This document shows, piece by piece, positions 54,374-63,003 of a stretch of 64,000 bases of DNA. Below the pieces are notes generated by a model. It was not told where the DNA came from. It ran no database searches and saw only the letters and a program-made list of their open reading frames with translations. Where the stretch lies: the NCBI RefSeq assembly GCF_009740285.1, contig NZ_CP046566.1, forward strand, positions 1,232,501 through 1,296,500, in the 5' to 3' direction. Positions within the stretch are counted from its first letter, which is position 1, and every line of letters starts with the position of its first letter. A program made the translations under genes and the position numbers. The stretch comes from Phnomibacter ginsenosidimutans (GTDB lineage: Bacteria > Bacteroidota > Bacteroidia > Chitinophagales > Chitinophagaceae).

Positions 54374-55081
54374 ATGCCCATCATTACTGTGTATATCAAT
54401 GGACTAAAAATCCTCACCGAATCCGGTGTAACGATTTTGGAGGTATGCAAAGCCAATAGCATACCAATGCTTACGCTTTGTCACCTCAAAGGCCTGCATG
54501 ATATTGGCGCCTGCCGCTTGTGTTTGGTAGAAATTGAAGGGGTGAACCGCCTATTGAGTGGCTGTACCACACAGGTAGCCGACAACATGATGATACGCAC
54601 CGATACCGATCGTATCAAGCGGTATCAACGCATTACGGTTGAACTGTTTTTTGCGGAGCGAAATCATGTATGTGCCGTATGTGTAGCCAATGGCAACTGC
54701 GAATTGCAGGAAGCTGGTTATGCTGTAGGACTCGATCATATCCGTTATCCTTTTTTGTATCCGGAGTGCAAAGTGGATACATCGCATCCTTGGTTTGTGA
54801 TGGATCACAATCGCTGCATTATGTGCACCCGTTGTGTGCGGGTATGTACCGAAGTAGAAGGTGCCGGTAACTGGGGTGTGATGAACCGTGGTCATGATGT
54901 ACGCATCATTTCCGATTTCAATACGCCTTGGGGCGAAAGCAGTACTTGCACCGATTGTGGTAAATGTGTGCATGCCTGCCCAACCGGTGCTATCTGGCCA
55001 AAAGCAGTGGCACAAGGCCAACTCACAAAGTATCCGGAAATGATAGGAGAACTGGTAGAAAAAAGAAAACTGCTGCAATAG
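54374..55081 (+). CDS. hoxU: Hydrogenase diaphorase subunit HoxU (Fe-S)
   Basis: A 235-residue Fe-S subunit resembling the N-terminal part of NuoG. The [2Fe-2S] ligands are in TLCHLKGLHDIGACRLCLVE and SGCTTQV; the His/Cys cluster includes ERNHVCAVCVANGNCELQ; two 4Fe-4S motifs are NRCIMCTRCVRVCTEVEGAG and CTDCGKCVHACPTGAI. It carries electrons between HoxF and HoxY. The ATG at 54374 is preferred to a TTG at 54368; it starts 12 nt after hoxF. Confidence 0.93.
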   Translation: MPIITVYINGLKILTESGVTILEVCKANSIPMLTLCHLKGLHDIGACRLCLVEIEGVNRLLSGCTTQVADNMMIRTDTDRIKRYQRITVELFFAERNHVCAVCVANGNCELQEAGYAVGLDHIRYPFLYPECKVDTSHPWFVMDHNRCIMCTRCVRVCTEVEGAGNWGVMNRGHDVRIISDFNTPWGESSTCTDCGKCVHACPTGAIWPKAVAQGQLTKYPEMIGELVEKRKLLQ

Positions 55082-55114
55082 CTGCACGTTGTATTGCGCC
55101 AAAAACTGGAGCCA

Positions 55115-55654
55115 ATGAAAAAGAAATTAGCCACTGTATGGTTGGGCGGCTGTTCGGGTTGCCACATGTCGCTGCTGGATATAGACGAACGCATTTTGGA
55201 AGTAGCCAAACTCGCCGACATTGTAAAATGTCCGATTGTAGATGGAAAGCCATTTCCTGAAGTAGATATTGCGTTGGTAGAAGGTTCTGTAACCAGCGAT
55301 GAACACTACGAAGAAATATTGCACATCCGCAAGCAGGCCAAAGTGTTGGTGGCATTGGGCGATTGTGCCGTGATGACCAATATTACCGGTATGCGCAACT
55401 ACTTTCCGTTGCAAGATGTGATGGCTGCGGCATACACACATTCGCCCAGCAATGATGGTGAAGGAATGTGGCCCAATCATGAGGCCTTGTTGAAGCTGCA
55501 TGGTAAAGTGTTGCCGCTGCAATCGGTAGTAACGGTAGATGTAGTTGTGCCGGGTTGTCCACCCAGCGCCGATACCATTTTTTATGTGCTATACGAATTG
55601 TTGAACGATCGCATGCCCGATTTAAGTACCGCTCAAAAATTGAAATATGGATAA
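55115..55654 (+). CDS. hoxY: [NiFe] hydrogenase small subunit HoxY
   Basis: A 179-residue small subunit. The proximal 4Fe-4S ligands are in LGGCSGCHMSLLDIDE, LGDCAVM and VVPGCPPSAD. As in other group 3d enzymes, it lacks the extra C-terminal cluster domain of uptake hydrogenases and has no Tat signal, so it is cytoplasmic. It starts 33 nt after hoxU; the stop overlaps hoxH by 8 nt. ATG 55115 begins the conserved region; the upstream ORF start adds unrelated residues. Confidence 0.93.
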   Translation: MKKKLATVWLGGCSGCHMSLLDIDERILEVAKLADIVKCPIVDGKPFPEVDIALVEGSVTSDEHYEEILHIRKQAKVLVALGDCAVMTNITGMRNYFPLQDVMAAAYTHSPSNDGEGMWPNHEALLKLHGKVLPLQSVVTVDVVVPGCPPSADTIFYVLYELLNDRMPDLSTAQKLKYG

Positions 55655-57083
55655 GCCTGCTGCCAAAAAAATATTCATCTCGCCGGTCACCCGTATCGAA
55701 GGCCATGCCAAAATTACCATTGCACTCAAAGACAATGGCGAAGTAGATCAGGCGCAGTTTCATGTAAATGAGTTTCGGGGTTTTGAAAAATTTTGCGAGA
55801 GCAGAATGTATACAGAAATGCCCACTATTACGCCCCGCATTTGTGGCATTTGTCCGGTGAGCCATACCATTGCCAGTGTAAAAGCCTGCGAAATGATACA
55901 GGGCATTCAGCCTACGTACACAGCCAACCTGTTACGCCGGCTCATGCACATCGGGCAAAATATTTCTTCGCATGCCTTGTCGTTTTTTCATTTGTCCTCT
56001 CCTGATTTTTTATTGGGCTACGATAGCGATCCGGCCAGCAGAAATATCATTGGCCTGGCTGAAAAATTTCCGGATGTGGCGTTGAAAGGTATTCGCCTCC
56101 GCAAGTTTGGACAGGAAATCAGCGAACGCATTACGGGTAAAAAAATTCATGCCATGGGTATTGTGCCCGGCGGCATGAGCTACCCGCTAACGAAAGATAA
56201 CCATCAGGCATTGCTGCAGTGGATACCCGAAGCATTGGATGCGGTGCAAACAGGCATTCGCATCATCAAAGATTTCCATGCTGCCAATGCAGATATGATC
56301 AACAGCTTTGCCACGTCGCCTACCATGTATCTCGGTACGGTGGGGCCAAATGGAGAACATGAATTGTACGATGGCTTGCTGCGTTTTGTAGATGCGGAAG
56401 GCAATGTGTTGCAAGACCAATTGTCGCCAACGAGGTATCTGGAATTTATTGCTGAAAGAGCGGTGGAATGGTCGTACCTCAAGTATCCGTATTACAAACC
56501 GTTGGGTATCGAAAAAGGCATTTACAGAGTCGGGCCGTTGGCCAGATTGAATGTAGCCGACAGGATGAAAACACCGTTGGCTCAGGCAGAATTTTTACAG
56601 TTCAGGGCTTTGGGCAATGGACAGCCGGTGCATGGTACTTTCTTTTATCACTACGCCCGTTTGATAGAAACGCTGGCGGGTGTAGAAGAAGCTGCCATGT
56701 ATTTGCAAGACCCGGAAGTAACAGGTACGCATTTGCAAACATTTGGCCGCTGGAATAACGCAACAGGTATTGGTGCTTCAGAAGCACCACGGGGTACCTT
56801 GTTTCATCATTACGAAACAGATGACAGCGGCAAGCTAACGATGGTCAATCTGCTGATAGCCACGGGACAAAACAACCCATCCATGAACCGCTCCATTACG
56901 GATGTGGCCCGCCAATATGTGCATGGCGCAGATGTAGCTGAAGGAATGCTGAACAGAGTGGAAAGTGCCATTCGTTGCTATGACCCATGCCTGAGTTGCT
57001 CCACCCATGCCATGGGCAAAATGCCGATGCAGATTGACATCGTGAATGCCGGCGGCGAAGTGCTGCGGTCTTTACAGCGTTGA
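55647..57083 (+). CDS. hoxH: [NiFe] hydrogenase large subunit HoxH
   Basis: Catalytic subunit of 478 residues. The Ni-Fe ligands are in the N-terminal L1 motif [18 protein letters not shown] and the C-terminal L2 motif [30 protein letters not shown] is the conserved N-terminal segment. After the final His of L2 about 24 residues ([20 protein letters not shown]...) form the peptide that the maturation protease removes. Full length, no frameshift. The hyp genes needed to make the cofactor are not in this window. Confidence 0.95.
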   Translation: MDKPAAKKIFISPVTRIEGHAKITIALKDNGEVDQAQFHVNEFRGFEKFCESRMYTEMPTITPRICGICPVSHTIASVKACEMIQGIQPTYTANLLRRLMHIGQNISSHALSFFHLSSPDFLLGYDSDPASRNIIGLAEKFPDVALKGIRLRKFGQEISERITGKKIHAMGIVPGGMSYPLTKDNHQALLQWIPEALDAVQTGIRIIKDFHAANADMINSFATSPTMYLGTVGPNGEHELYDGLLRFVDAEGNVLQDQLSPTRYLEFIAERAVEWSYLKYPYYKPLGIEKGIYRVGPLARLNVADRMKTPLAQAEFLQFRALGNGQPVHGTFFYHYARLIETLAGVEEAAMYLQDPEVTGTHLQTFGRWNNATGIGASEAPRGTLFHHYETDDSGKLTMVNLLIATGQNNPSMNRSITDVARQYVHGADVAEGMLNRVESAIRCYDPCLSCSTHAMGKMPMQIDIVNAGGEVLRSLQR

Positions 57084-57536
57084 ATCGTTGAGGATTTGTT
57101 GTAGCCACTGCTGCCAAAGGGCATAGGCCGTTTGTGCATGTTGCATACAAGCGGGGCTGATGGCTGTTCCCATCTCAAACTGCTGTGCGGCTATGCGCAG
57201 CGTAAACCAATCAATCGGTTGCTGATACAAATTACGATGCAGCTGCATCAGCGTCACCACATCTGCCTGATGCGATTCGGCATGTGCAGGGGTGTCTTGC
57301 GGAGCGATAGCGGAGAGCAGTGCCGGTTCATTTTGTATGGCAGCATCTATCACCATCACGTGTGTGTATTGCTGCAATTGTTCTAGTACCTCAATGTGTA
57401 ACTGATGCATGGTTTGTACGGTTACAAACGGATGTGCATCAGCGGCAATTTTGTCTGCCAGCCAATGGCCCACAGCATCATCGCCACGAAGGCTGTTGCC
57501 AATGCCAATGACTAATATGTGGGGAGTGGTTTTCAT
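57072..57536 (-). CDS. hoxW: Hydrogenase maturation protease (HoxW/HyaD type)
   Basis: Endopeptidase that trims the C-terminus of the hydrogenase large subunit after nickel insertion. The 154-residue protein has the family motif LVIGIGNSLRGDDAVGHWLA (Asp/Glu/His metal-site region) and MVIDAAIQNEPALLS. It is convergent with hoxH and overlaps it by 12 nt, an arrangement that fits a dedicated HoxH protease. The ATG at 57536 is chosen because it gives MKTTPHILVIGIGN; the longer frame is not conserved-looking. Confidence 0.88.
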   Translation of the reverse strand: MKTTPHILVIGIGNSLRGDDAVGHWLADKIAADAHPFVTVQTMHQLHIEVLEQLQQYTHVMVIDAAIQNEPALLSAIAPQDTPAHAESHQADVVTLMQLHRNLYQQPIDWFTLRIAAQQFEMGTAISPACMQHAQTAYALWQQWLQQILNDSTL

Positions 57537-57567
57537 GTTTGCCGGGTAAAGATACAGCGGTTGATGG

Positions 57568-57612
57568 GCTGCGGGACGTCGGGGCCGGAGCGAAGCGTAG
57601 CCCGTAGCAGCC
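57568..57612. repeat. GC-rich palindromic intergenic repeat, copy B
   Basis: GGGCTGCGGGACGTC and GTAGCCCGTAGCAGCCC can pair around a GGGGCCGGAGCGAAGC core. GTCGGGGCCGGAGCG (57578-57592) is identical to 10399-10413. It lies in the 176-nt region between the protease start and the SMP-30-like stop, otherwise without features. Confidence 0.6.
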
Positions 57613-57712
57613 CGAACTACAGCTGAATCATGTTCTTTTGTTGACAGCCCCAAAAACACAACAGCCACCTGTGCTGTACAGATGGCTGCTGGCAGCAATA
57701 GCTGTACGTTAT

Positions 57713-58540
57713 TTATTGCAAATGAAATGCGATAACGCTGTTTTTGTAAAAGGTTGGGGCATACACGATGCGTTTGCTGTCATCGTAGCCAATGTCGGCG
57801 GTGTTTATTTTTTCGTTGCGGTAGTCGAGCAGTTTTTCCACTTTGCCATCGGCATGCACATAGTAGATGACACCGGCCCAAGAGCTCACAATAAAATCTT
57901 TGCCGCCCACTCTCTCCACGCCATCGCTGCCGCCTTCGAGGCCTTCCGCAATTTTGCTGCGGTTTTGGCCATTGGCATCCAGTTTATACAACACTCCATT
58001 GTCGAGCACATACACGCCATCGGGCTGCCACAGCACTCCGTTGGGGCGGGTAAAACCATCGGCAAAGAGGCTCACTTTGTCAGCTTCAATTTTGTGCACT
58101 TTCTTTTCCTGACTATCGCTTACATACACTTCTCCCTTGGGGCCAACGCTAATGTCGTTGAGAAAATTCGCTCCTTCAACAAGTATCTTTTTGATGATGG
58201 TTCCCTGCTTGATGTCGATGACCACCACTTCATTCATATCGGCTACATACAGCAGGTTGCCATGCTGACCCATGCCCTTGGGTGCGTTCAGGCCTTTTAC
58301 CCATTCAATGGCAATGGGTTTGCCATCGCGGCCGAGTTTGCCAATAGAACCATTGCCGTCTTTACCGCCGGGTGTGCCATCAATATTGCTTACATAAAGC
58401 ACATTGTTTTTGGCATCTACAAGCACAGATTCGGGCACTTTCCAGGTGCTGTCGGTTTGCCACAATTTGTGCAGGGCATGCTGTGCTTGTGCGGTTGCAA
58501 AAAGGAAAATGGAGTAAACGGGAAGGAGTATTTTTTTCAT
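57713..58540 (-). CDS. Exported SMP-30/gluconolactonase-like beta-propeller protein
   Basis: A 275-residue protein with a signal peptide (MKKILLPVYSIFLFATAQAQ) and about six beta-propeller blades: WKVPESVLVDAKNNVLYVSN, GKLGRDGKPIAIEWVKGLNA, LLYVADMNEVVVIDIKQG, NDISVGPKGEVYVSDSQEKK, NGVLWQPDGVYVLDNGVLYK. These match the SMP-30/NHL superfamily, whose members are lactonases or sugar-binding proteins; the acidic and Asn residues of the metal site (E, N, D) seem present. No substrate can be named. The ATG at 58540 is preferred because it begins the signal peptide. Confidence 0.78.
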   Translation of the reverse strand: MKKILLPVYSIFLFATAQAQHALHKLWQTDSTWKVPESVLVDAKNNVLYVSNIDGTPGGKDGNGSIGKLGRDGKPIAIEWVKGLNAPKGMGQHGNLLYVADMNEVVVIDIKQGTIIKKILVEGANFLNDISVGPKGEVYVSDSQEKKVHKIEADKVSLFADGFTRPNGVLWQPDGVYVLDNGVLYKLDANGQNRSKIAEGLEGGSDGVERVGGKDFIVSSWAGVIYYVHADGKVEKLLDYRNEKINTADIGYDDSKRIVYAPTFYKNSVIAFHLQ

Positions 58541-58695
58541 AACAACAATTGAGCGGATGAACTGCAACTTACAACTATTGCGTATAACTTTTTGTTGGCC
58601 CGGCTTGGCTATGGGCAAAAGAAAATGACAATGGAGCGTCTAAACTCACATTGAATGATTTACTTAGACTTTCATTCTTTTTTCAAAACAATTGT

Positions 58696-61644
58696 ATGAG
58701 AAAATACGCATGTATGCTGCTGGCGATGAGCCTGGCAGCGGGCCAGTTATCGGCACAAAAAAAGCCACTCGACCACAGTGTGTACGATGGTTGGGAAAGC
58801 ATTCAGGAGCGGGTACTCAGCAACAATGGTGAGTATGTGGCTTTCACTGTCAATCCACAGGAAGGAGATGGCCGTTTGGTGCTGGCCAACAAGGCCAACA
58901 GCTGGCGGTTGGAAGTGCCCCGTGGTTATCAGGTAAGCCTGAGTGCCGACAGCCGCTATGCGGTGTTCAAAATCAAACCGAACTATCAGGAAACGAGAGA
59001 TGCCCGCATTAAAAAGAAGCGCCCCGATGATATGCCCAAAGACAGTTTGGGTATAGTACAACTGGGTAGCAGCAATGTGCTGAAAATAGCCCGGGTAAAA
59101 GCGTACAAAATGCCCAGCGATGCTGGCGGCTGGATGGCTTACCACATGGACAAACCTTTGCCCGATACGGCCAAAAAAGCGCCGGTAGTGCCCAAAAATC
59201 CGCAAGCCGATAGCCTGCGCAAAGTGGTGGACAGCCTTACGGCATTGTTGCAAAAGTTTCCGGAAAAAGTGCAACAGAAATACTTGAAAGATGCTGAAGG
59301 CTTAGGGCTGAATGCTGAAGGCTTGGATGCAGATGAGCCTGCCGGTGCTGCAGCGGGTGGCGGCGATGCCGGCACAGAGCTGGTGTGGTACGAGCTGGCC
59401 ACCGGCAAAAAACTGACCTGGAAAAATGCTCTCGATTTTACCACCGATAAAATGGGTAATAAGCTGGTGATTAAAACGGCCAAAGTGGGCAAGGGTAATG
59501 CGTATGTGTTATCTGTAGATGTTGCTGCAGCAAAAGTGGACACGGTGATGAAGGCCTTCAACGATGTAAAAAACCTGACGCTGGATGAGCAGGGTTTGCA
59601 GTTGGCTTTTGTAGCCGAAAGAGACAGCAGCGCCAAAGCTATCCAGAAGTTTTACAAACTCTGGTACTGGCGCCATGGCACCGATAGTGCCGTGCTGATA
59701 GCCGACCGCACTACGGCTGGTAAAACCAACGGCTGGACCGTGAGTGAATTTGCCAACCTCAGCTTTAGCAAAAGCGGCGAACGTTTAATGTTTGGTGTGG
59801 CTCCTGTAATGCCACCGAAAGACACGACCGTGCCTGAATTTGAAAAAGCACAACTCGATATCTGGCATTATAAAGATGATTATTTGCAGCCCTATCAACT
59901 GCGTAACCTGACCCGTGAGCTCAACAGAAGTTACCTCACGGTGTACCATGTGGGTTTGAAAAAAGTGGTGCAACTCGCCGATCAGCAATTGCAGGACGTT
60001 AGACCAAGTGGCAACGGCGATGGCAAATGGTTTTGGGCGGTGGATGATAAAGCCAGCCGCATTGCCAGCCAGTGGGCCGGCCGTGGCAAAGGCGATATGT
60101 ATGTGATAGACCCCGCTACCGGGAGCAAGCAATTGGTAAAAGCCGGTGTAGATGGCATGCCCATGGGTACCAGCATGGATGGTACCACTTTGCTCTGGTA
60201 CGAAACAGGCGATAAGCAATACCACACTTGGAAGGATGGCAAAGAATATGTGCCATCTAAAGGCATTAAAGTAGCCTTGTATGATGAAGAAAATGATGTG
60301 CCCGATGATCCTTCTCCATATGGGGCGTTGAGCTGGGAAAAAGATGGTTCTGCCTTGTACGTGTACGACAGATACGATATCTGGAAACTGGACCCAATGG
60401 CTGCCAAAGCGCCAGAGATGATTACCGGTGGCATTGGCCGCAGTTACAAGTGGACCATCCGCTGGCAAAACCTCAACCGCGAAGAAAATTTCGTAGAGTC
60501 GGGCAAGCCTTATCTGTTTACCATTTTCAACAATACTGATAAAACCGCTGCCATTAAATGGCAGGCTATCGGAAAGCCATTTGTGCTGAACAAAATGGCG
60601 CAGCAAACATTGCCAACCCGCTTGGCGTCGTTTGTAAAAGCGAAGGATGCCGATGTGCTGAGTTTTAGCACCGAAAACTACCAGCAATCGCCAGATATTC
60701 GGGTAGCGGCACTGGCAGATGCCGTGAGTCAGCCCATGCAGGCCATTGTGCTTTGTCAGCCCAATCCGCAGCAAAGCCAATACCTGTGGGGTACAGCAGA
60801 GCTGATTGAATGGAAAGCTTACGATGGCAAAATGACGCAAGGCATTGTGTACAAGCCGGAAAACTTCGATCCCAAAAAGAAGTATCCGATGATTGCCTAT
60901 TTCTACGAAACATTGAGTGATGGTTTGTACAGCTACACTGCACCTGCACCTACACCCAGCCGGTTGAACATTCCGTTTTTTGTGAGCCGTGGTTATGTAG
61001 TGCTGGCGCCAGATATTCATTACCGCAAGGGTGAGCCCGGCCAAAGTGCTTACGACTACATTGTGAGTGGTGCCCGCCACCTGGTAAAACTCGGTTATGT
61101 AGACAGCACCAAGATGGGCCTGCAGGGCCAAAGCTGGGGCGGCTATCAAACCGTGCAGCTCATTACCATGACCAAATTGTTTGCTGCAGCATGGGCTGGT
61201 GCTCCTGTTGCCAACATGACCAGTGCGTATGGTGGCATTCGTTGGGAGAGTGGCCTCAACCGTCAGTTTCAATACGAAAAAACACAGAGCCGCATTGGGG
61301 CTACATTGTGGGAGCGTCAGGATTTGTATTTGAAAAATTCACCGCTTTTTCATTTGCCTAAAAACAAAACACCGTTGGTGGTAATGCACAACGATGCTGA
61401 TGGTGCAGTGCCCTGGTATCAGGGTATTGAGTTGTTTACTGCCATGCGTCGTTTGAATCAGCCGGTGTGGTTGCTGCAGTACAATAATGAAGCCCATAAC
61501 CTGGTAGAACGCCGCAACCGCAAAGACATTCAGATTCGGGAGCAGCAGTTCTTCGACTGGTTGTTGAAAGGCGAAAAGCCAGCCAAGTGGCTCACAGAAG
61601 GCGTGCCTGCCACCATGAAAGGCCGCGATTATGGATTGGAATAA
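58696..61644 (+). CDS. Exported S9 family prolyl oligopeptidase-type peptidase
   Basis: A 982-residue secreted serine peptidase. Signal peptide: MRKYACMLLAMSLAAGQLSA. The N-terminal two-thirds is a beta-propeller-type domain; the C-terminal alpha/beta-hydrolase holds the catalytic triad: S813 in GLQGQSWGGYQTVQLI, D902 in HNDADGAVPWY and H934 in NNEAHNLVERR. ATG 58696 gives the signal peptide; ATG 58651 adds an unrelated segment. Around residues 200-215 there is a low-complexity tract (DAEGLGLNAEGLDADEPAG) encoded by a copy of the intergenic GCTGAAGGCTTA repeat, seemingly inserted in frame. The protein otherwise looks intact. Confidence 0.9.
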   Translation: MRKYACMLLAMSLAAGQLSAQKKPLDHSVYDGWESIQERVLSNNGEYVAFTVNPQEGDGRLVLANKANSWRLEVPRGYQVSLSADSRYAVFKIKPNYQETRDARIKKKRPDDMPKDSLGIVQLGSSNVLKIARVKAYKMPSDAGGWMAYHMDKPLPDTAKKAPVVPKNPQADSLRKVVDSLTALLQKFPEKVQQKYLKDAEGLGLNAEGLDADEPAGAAAGGGDAGTELVWYELATGKKLTWKNALDFTTDKMGNKLVIKTAKVGKGNAYVLSVDVAAAKVDTVMKAFNDVKNLTLDEQGLQLAFVAERDSSAKAIQKFYKLWYWRHGTDSAVLIADRTTAGKTNGWTVSEFANLSFSKSGERLMFGVAPVMPPKDTTVPEFEKAQLDIWHYKDDYLQPYQLRNLTRELNRSYLTVYHVGLKKVVQLADQQLQDVRPSGNGDGKWFWAVDDKASRIASQWAGRGKGDMYVIDPATGSKQLVKAGVDGMPMGTSMDGTTLLWYETGDKQYHTWKDGKEYVPSKGIKVALYDEENDVPDDPSPYGALSWEKDGSALYVYDRYDIWKLDPMAAKAPEMITGGIGRSYKWTIRWQNLNREENFVESGKPYLFTIFNNTDKTAAIKWQAIGKPFVLNKMAQQTLPTRLASFVKAKDADVLSFSTENYQQSPDIRVAALADAVSQPMQAIVLCQPNPQQSQYLWGTAELIEWKAYDGKMTQGIVYKPENFDPKKKYPMIAYFYETLSDGLYSYTAPAPTPSRLNIPFFVSRGYVVLAPDIHYRKGEPGQSAYDYIVSGARHLVKLGYVDSTKMGLQGQSWGGYQTVQLITMTKLFAAAWAGAPVANMTSAYGGIRWESGLNRQFQYEKTQSRIGATLWERQDLYLKNSPLFHLPKNKTPLVVMHNDADGAVPWYQGIELFTAMRRLNQPVWLLQYNNEAHNLVERRNRKDIQIREQQFFDWLLKGEKPAKWLTEGVPATMKGRDYGLE
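59293..59311 (+). repeat. GCTGAAGGCTTA-type dispersed repeat inside coding sequence
   Basis: GCTGAAGGCTTAGGGCTGA matches the intergenic copy at 22993-23011 with one mismatch; a partial second unit (GCTGAAGGCTTGG) follows. It encodes AEGLGLNAEGL within the S9 peptidase. Confidence 0.5.
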
Positions 61645-61661
61645 TGTTGTTGTATACTGAT

Positions 61662-61691
61662 AAAAAAAGAGGGCTGTTTGCCCTCTTTTTT
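61662..61691 (+). terminator. Rho-independent terminator after the S9 peptidase
   Basis: AAAAAAAGAGGGC pairs with GCCCTCTTTTTT around TGTTT, 17 nt after the stop codon. Confidence 0.85.
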
Positions 61692-61711
61692 GTTTACATA
61701 GTCCTTGTCTC

Positions 61712-61838
61712 GGGAGAGAAGGATTTGGTGGAAGACCGGAGACAGAAAATCAGATAGTCGGGACTTGAAGGTCCGGAGTCCGTAGATGGCAGACTACTTT
61801 ACGGCACCTCTCCTTTGGAGAGGCAGGGAGAGGTAAAA
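61712..61838. repeat. Composite dispersed intergenic repeat, copy B
   Basis: Contains GAAGACCGGAGACAG, GGTCCGGAGTCCGTAGATGG and CACCTCTCCTTTGGAGAGGC (61805-61824), then AGGGAGAGGTAAAA, the last 34 nt matching 50104-50137 with one mismatch. It lies between the S9 peptidase terminator and the acyltransferase stop; nothing else is seen in 61692-61895. Confidence 0.6.
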
Positions 61839-61895
61839 GAAAATGTGATGCAGCCATCAGTAATCTGTAGTCAGTGGTCGGTTGTCACTCCGCAT

Positions 61896-62960
61896 TTACG
61901 CAAACCATTTGTCTTTCATTTTAAGCAGTGGCTGCTCAATGAATTTGAACGACACATGCGCCACGCCAATGGCCAGGGCGGTGTACAAGACAATTTTGAC
62001 AACCCACACCTGATGTTGCAAACCAGCCAGCGGGCCGAGTGCTTTGAAGTTGATTTTATTCCAGATGTACGGATTGAAAATGTACTTGGTGAAATACACT
62101 GACACTGGAATATGGTAGAGATAAATACCATAGGAAATGCGGCCTAGGTACATCACCCAGCGCAGTTGTAAAAAGCGGTCGATGAATGTAAACTGAATGC
62201 TTTGGTAGTAAATTTTTACCAACCAAAAAGTAGCGATGCAAGGTGCAATCACATACATCGACCGGTGCGGAATGGTCAGCGAAAGTATCAGCACCAAGAT
62301 GCTAGCAGGCTCCAGCCATTTGATTTGCAACCAGCGATGCGGTACAGGATTTTTTTCGCAGAGCAAGGCTGCTAACCCGCCAAGTGCCAATGCATAGGCC
62401 CTGGGAAACAAACCTAAATAGGTGTAGCCTTCACTCATGGGAAAAACCAGAAATACCATTTGCAACCAACCCAAGAAAATGATGCTTACTAATGCAGCGA
62501 GTAACCATTTGAAACGATTGCGCAGCAGCAAAATGACAAAAGGCCAAATGATGTAAAACTGTTCTTCCACACACAACGACCATACATGTATGAAAGGAAT
62601 GCCTTTGAGCCCGTGCTCCGCAATGGTATAGTTGAACGTATAGGTAGAGAGCGGTACAATGTATTTGTTGGCGGTGGGATCGCCGGTGAAATACAAGATG
62701 CCAATCACCAAATAGTAAATCGGAAAAATACGCAGGGCCCTGCGGCCGATGAACTTTTTGTAAATGCTACCAATACTGCCACGGCTGTCGTAAATGATGC
62801 GGGTGATGAGAAAGCCGCTTAACGCAAAAAACAATTCTACACCAAAGTAGCCCGCAGACATACGGTTGCCAATGGAGTAGGCAAAATGCTGCAGCAATAC
62901 CAATGCAATGGCGATGAAACGAATACCGTCGAACTGTTTGATGTAGCGCATGCTGCTCAT
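61896..62960 (-). CDS. Acyltransferase 3 family (OafA/NodX-like) membrane protein
   Basis: A polytopic membrane acyltransferase of 354 residues, about ten helices, expected to O-acylate a surface glycan or lipid. Family motifs: QFDGIRFIAIALVLLQHF near the N-terminus (the catalytic His), YFGVELFFALSGFLITRIIY, and FIHVWSLCVEEQFYIIWPFV. RISYGIYLYHIPVSVYF is the conserved C-terminal segment. ATG 62960 (MSSMRYIKQFDG) is used; ATG 62951 is an alternative. It follows uvrA on the same strand after 43 nt. Confidence 0.88.
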   Translation of the reverse strand: MSSMRYIKQFDGIRFIAIALVLLQHFAYSIGNRMSAGYFGVELFFALSGFLITRIIYDSRGSIGSIYKKFIGRRALRIFPIYYLVIGILYFTGDPTANKYIVPLSTYTFNYTIAEHGLKGIPFIHVWSLCVEEQFYIIWPFVILLLRNRFKWLLAALVSIIFLGWLQMVFLVFPMSEGYTYLGLFPRAYALALGGLAALLCEKNPVPHRWLQIKWLEPASILVLILSLTIPHRSMYVIAPCIATFWLVKIYYQSIQFTFIDRFLQLRWVMYLGRISYGIYLYHIPVSVYFTKYIFNPYIWNKINFKALGPLAGLQHQVWVVKIVLYTALAIGVAHVSFKFIEQPLLKMKDKWFA

Positions 62961-63003
62961 AAATGGCGGCAAACTTACAGGAAATGCTTGTGCACCCTGT
63001 TGT

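Noticed and set aside
52188-55081. Partial respiratory complex I (nuoEFG)
   Set aside because: hoxY and hoxH follow directly with [NiFe] ligand motifs, and no nuo membrane genes are present, so these are hydrogenase diaphorase subunits.
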